A stretch of 6,202 nt of DNA, taken from NCBI GenBank assembly GCA_016204905.1, contig JACQJU010000107.1:1-6202 (forward strand), read 5' to 3'. Position numbers and translations under genes: made by a program. The DNA comes from Candidatus Gottesmanbacteria bacterium (GTDB lineage Bacteria; Patescibacteriota; Microgenomatia; 2-02-FULL-39-11). Below are positions 5,838 to 6,202 of this stretch, one piece after another (position 1 is the stretch's first letter; each line of letters starts with the position of its first letter). The notes under the pieces were generated by a model, which saw nothing but the letters and a program-made list of their open reading frames with translations, was not told where the DNA came from and did not search any database.

Positions 5838-6068
5838 TTACAACTCGTATCCGCCAGCGGGTGGCTCGGCCGTTTCTACCATGCTGTTATACATCTGATG
5901 TATTTCTATTTGCGGATGTTCATCAAAGTGATACTCTTTATGGTCTTCATCATAATCTATGAGATGTTTTTTGATGCCGTAATACAGTGTAGAGGCGGCC
6001 TGGGAACTAGAGTTGGCATAGGTATAAAAAATTCTTCGGCAATAGGAACATTGATAGGAGTAATACAT
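5838..6068 (-). CDS. Small CxxC/His protein, probable zinc-binding, ending in GGYEL
   Basis: A 76-residue protein, MYYSYQCSYCRRIFYTY at the N-terminus. C7 and C10 form a CxxC pair. H35 follows in GIKKHL, and further histidines stand at 43, 47, 51 and 57. Together these could make a C2H2-type zinc site, as the spacing C-x2-C-x24-H-x7-H (or x11) is plausible though not a standard finger. The rest is acidic (DYDEDHKEY) and ends EPPAGGYEL. No membrane segment or signal peptide is present, so it is probably cytoplasmic; a regulator or nucleic-acid binder is possible but not shown. I believe similar short proteins occur in Candidate Phyla Radiation genomes, but cannot check. The ATG at 6066-6068 has no SD and follows a TATACT box by 9 bp. 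It is divergent from the Cys-containing gene at the right edge and 56 bp upstream of the Ig-repeat gene. Confidence 0.82.
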   Translation of the reverse strand: MYYSYQCSYCRRIFYTYANSSSQAASTLYYGIKKHLIDYDEDHKEYHFDEHPQIEIHQMYNSMVETAEPPAGGYEL

Positions 6069-6077
6069 GACGAGAAT

Positions 6078-6105
6078 AGTATAGTTCTTTTCATCGAAAA
6101 TGCAA
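6078..6105 (-). promoter_or_regulatory. Predicted promoter of the CxxC gene
   Basis: On the minus strand TATACT (6083-6078, 5 of 6 bases) has a weak -35, TTGCAT (6105-6100, 3 of 6), 16 bp upstream. Predicted +1 is near 6071, leaving about 3 nt before the ATG, so the transcript would be almost leaderless. It lies in the same 114-bp divergent gap as the right-edge promoter, and their -35 elements are about 9 bp apart. Confidence 0.4.
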
Positions 6106-6109
6106 TTTG

Positions 6110-6129
6110 ACTCATTGACATAAATGAGT
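6110..6129. promoter_or_regulatory. Imperfect 20-bp dyad over the right-edge -35 box
   Basis: Seven-base arms ACTCATT (6110-6116) and AATGAGT (6123-6129) are perfect inverted repeats around a 6-bp spacer. The dyad contains the whole TTGACA at 6115-6120. It could be a repressor or activator site for the divergent gene pair. Its centre is 30 bp, about three helical turns, from the centre of the next palindrome. Confidence 0.4.
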
Positions 6130-6143
6130 TTTGGGTATATATT
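6115..6143 (+). promoter_or_regulatory. Strong sigma70-type promoter for the right-edge gene
   Basis: Perfect TTGACA (6115-6120), a 17-bp spacer, and TATATT (6138-6143, 5 of 6 bases). Predicted +1 is near 6150, giving a leader of about 33 nt that contains a strong SD before the ATG at 6183. This is the best promoter in the window and has operator-like dyads over both of its elements. Confidence 0.7.
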
Positions 6144-6159
6144 GAATATATATTCAATA
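6140..6159. promoter_or_regulatory. Perfect 20-bp palindrome over -10/+1: probable operator
   Basis: The half-site TATTGAATAT is followed directly by its exact reverse complement, with no spacer and no mismatch. It overlaps four bases of the -10 box and the predicted +1, the usual position for a repressor operator. The centre is AT-alternating, which makes part of the symmetry cheap, but the TTGAA/TTCAA arms are not. The binding protein is unknown. Confidence 0.55.
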
Positions 6160-6162
6160 AGG

Positions 6163-6174
6163 AAAAGGGGGTGA
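6163..6174 (+). promoter_or_regulatory. Near-complete Shine-Dalgarno sequence
   Basis: AAAAGGGGGTGA ends 8 bases before ATG 6183. Compared with the ideal AAAGGAGGTGA it differs in one base, which still pairs as G-U with the usual 16S 3' end. This selects ATG 6183 over the in-frame GTG at 6171, which lies inside the SD itself. Confidence 0.7.
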
Positions 6175-6182
6175 AAGTAAAT

Positions 6183-6202
6183 ATGTGTTATGGAAATTGT
6201 TA
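6183..6202 (+). CDS. Start of a gene encoding MCYGNC..., cut by the right edge
   Basis: Only six codons are visible: M-C-Y-G-N-C, then two bases. The frame is supported by the promoter at 6115-6143 and the SD at 6163-6174. The two cysteines in the first six residues suggest a metal-binding or cysteine-rich product, but nothing can be said of the family. An in-frame GTG at 6171 would add MKVN. The gene is divergent from the CxxC gene, with 114 bp between their start codons. Confidence 0.55.

Noticed and set aside
5898..6157. Open frames on both strands around the CxxC gene
   Set aside because: They overlap the better supported CxxC gene or the promoter and operator region, and their products show no conserved motifs.
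1..6202. Recoded TGA (Gracilibacteria-type code)
   Set aside because: TGA ends obg at its natural C-terminus, and no protein here needs read-through of TGA.

Overview
The window looks like chromosomal DNA from a small-genome bacterium, most likely of the Candidate Phyla Radiation (Patescibacteria), possibly Microgenomates. This is inferred, not proven. The clues are an Obg GTPase that ends right after its G domain, lone envelope proteins with Thr-Pro linkers, and a small CxxC protein ending in GGYEL. TAA, TGA and TAG all end genes here, so TGA is not recoded as glycine as in Gracilibacteria and Absconditabacteria.

Layout. Positions 1-1596 (+) hold most of typA (BipA translation GTPase), cut by the left edge. 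Positions 1616-2554 (+) hold obg, a second ribosome-associated GTPase, so this block is translation and ribosome housekeeping. From 2535 to 6068 all genes run on the minus strand. In transcription order they are: a 76-residue CxxC/His protein (6068-5838), a membrane-anchored protein with two Ig-like repeats (about 5781-4897), a membrane-anchored protein with one Ig-like domain (4835-4344), a secreted DUF5666-like protein with a Thr-Pro tail (4336-3569), and a soluble protein made of two copies of an unrecognised domain (3506-2535). The last gene converges on obg and overlaps its 3' end by 20 bp. At the right edge a plus-strand gene starting at 6183 is divergent from the CxxC gene and leaves the window after six codons.

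Regulation is the most interesting part. Several genes have a good -10 hexamer so close to the start codon that the predicted transcript begins at or within a few bases of it. This suggests leaderless or near-leaderless mRNAs. The right-edge gene is the opposite: a TTGACA-17-TATATT promoter, a 20-bp perfect palindrome over its -10/+1 region, a second 20-bp dyad over its -35, and an almost complete Shine-Dalgarno sequence. The Ig-repeat protein has a convincing membrane anchor encoded upstream of its first GTG/ATG, with no canonical start codon, so an ATT start (or a mutation or sequence error) is likely.

The three middle minus-strand genes plausibly build or decorate the cell surface. Nothing in the sequence gives them a specific biochemical function. 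No tRNA, rRNA, CRISPR array or mobile element is seen.
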